A DNA stretch of 5,501 nucleotides from contig DGTU01000056.1 in the NCBI GenBank assembly GCA_002394465.1, positions 1 through 5,501 on the forward strand, in the 5' to 3' direction. The translations under genes were made by a program, and so were the position numbers. Shown piece by piece: positions 5,170 to 5,501 of this stretch. The notes under the pieces are model-generated. The model was not told the origin of the DNA. It saw nothing but the letters and a program-made list of their open reading frames with translations, and did not search any database. The stretch comes from Treponema sp. UBA4328 (GTDB taxonomy: Bacteria; Spirochaetota; Spirochaetia; Treponematales; Treponemataceae). Within the stretch, counting starts at the first letter, position 1; every line of letters starts with the position of its first letter.

Positions 5170-5501
5170 ATGAGAAAATCACATATTGTAATGATTGCGG
5201 CAGGAGCCCTTTCGGTTATCGTTATCCTTGCCGTAGTTCTGGTAAAACTTTCCGGAGGTAATGACGGAGGAAAAAAGAAGGGAAGGGGCGGAAATACCGT
5301 TTTTTCAGTAAAGACGCAGACTGTCACTAAAGAAACCCTTCACGGCTATGTAATTGCAAACGGCGAAATTGAAAGCCAGAATTCAGTAAATGTTTTTCCT
5401 GACGTTGCCGGCAAAATCATGGAAACGAACGTAATGCTCGGTTCCACTGTCAGGCGCGGTGATGTAATTGCCTATGTAGATCCGAATGCACCGGGGCAGT
5501 A
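5170..5501 (+). CDS. RND/HlyD-type efflux periplasmic adaptor (membrane fusion protein), N-terminal part, runs off the right edge
   Basis: The first 110 residues are visible and the frame is open at the window end. MRK plus a hydrophobic segment (about 5-27) forms an inner-membrane anchor. A Gly/Lys-rich linker (GGNDGGKKKGRGG, 29-41) follows, then the first adaptor strands: FSVKTQTVTKETLHGYVIANGEIE (45-68). VNVFPDVAGKIMETNVMLGS (73-92), running on to VRRGDVIAYVDP (94-105), is the first half of the split biotinyl-lipoyl domain typical of the family. Such adaptors bridge an inner-membrane pump and a TolC channel. The TolC-like gene upstream is the likely partner, and a pump gene is expected downstream, outside the window. 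The start is supported by GGAGA (5159-5163) six bases upstream. A strong terminator upstream suggests its own promoter. Confidence 0.9.
   Translation, partial: MRKSHIVMIAAGALSVIVILAVVLVKLSGGNDGGKKKGRGGNTVFSVKTQTVTKETLHGYVIANGEIESQNSVNVFPDVAGKIMETNVMLGSTVRRGDVIAYVDPNAPGQ

Noticed and set aside
5058..5327. Minus-strand open frame of 89 residues over the adaptor start
   Set aside because: It is antisense to the adaptor N-terminus, which has clear family features. The frame's own sequence is low in complexity and matches nothing I know.

Overview
The window looks like chromosomal DNA from a treponeme-like spirochaete. Base composition is moderate, and the tolC-like gene, the lipoprotein gene and the membrane-fusion gene have purine-rich ribosome binding sites. 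The exporter proteins and the lipoprotein, with its short L-F-S-C lipobox, resemble those of host-associated Treponema. This placement is an inference from gene style; no rRNA or other phylogenetic marker is present.

Left part, minus strand (1-1389): a two-gene unit. A 340-residue alpha/beta hydrolase of the hormone-sensitive-lipase type is followed by the N-terminal 122 residues of a U32 (YegQ/TrhP-like) protein that runs off the left edge. The two genes share one base in a TAATG junction, so they are probably translationally coupled.

Centre (1390-1434): a 45-bp divergent promoter region. Each strand carries an extended -10 element (TGC-TATATT on minus, TGC-TACACT on plus) ending exactly six bases before the ATG. 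Both transcripts are therefore predicted to start at or next to the initiation codon, so both may be leaderless. The two elements lie in an inverted repeat, TAGCAAAT-N9-ATTTGCTA.

Right part, plus strand (1435-5501): first metA, the homoserine O-acyltransferase of methionine synthesis. It has Glu at position 111, the residue known to mark acetyl-CoA rather than succinyl-CoA use. After 77 bp comes a TolC-like outer-membrane efflux protein. Next is a 360-residue lipoprotein that I do not recognise, closed by a strong rho-independent terminator. Last is the N-terminus of an RND/HlyD-type periplasmic adaptor (membrane fusion protein), cut by the right edge.

The TolC-like channel and the adaptor would form two parts of a tripartite exporter; an inner-membrane pump gene is expected just beyond the window. 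The terminator and a separate consensus -10 box place the adaptor in its own transcription unit, with a terminator-like hairpin in its leader. No insertion sequence, CRISPR array, tRNA or rRNA was seen, and no gene-free stretch exceeds about 255 bp. I see no clear novel defence or mobile system. The most interesting points are the mirrored leaderless promoters, the degenerate hydrolase active site, the orphan lipoprotein inside an efflux locus and the leader hairpin.
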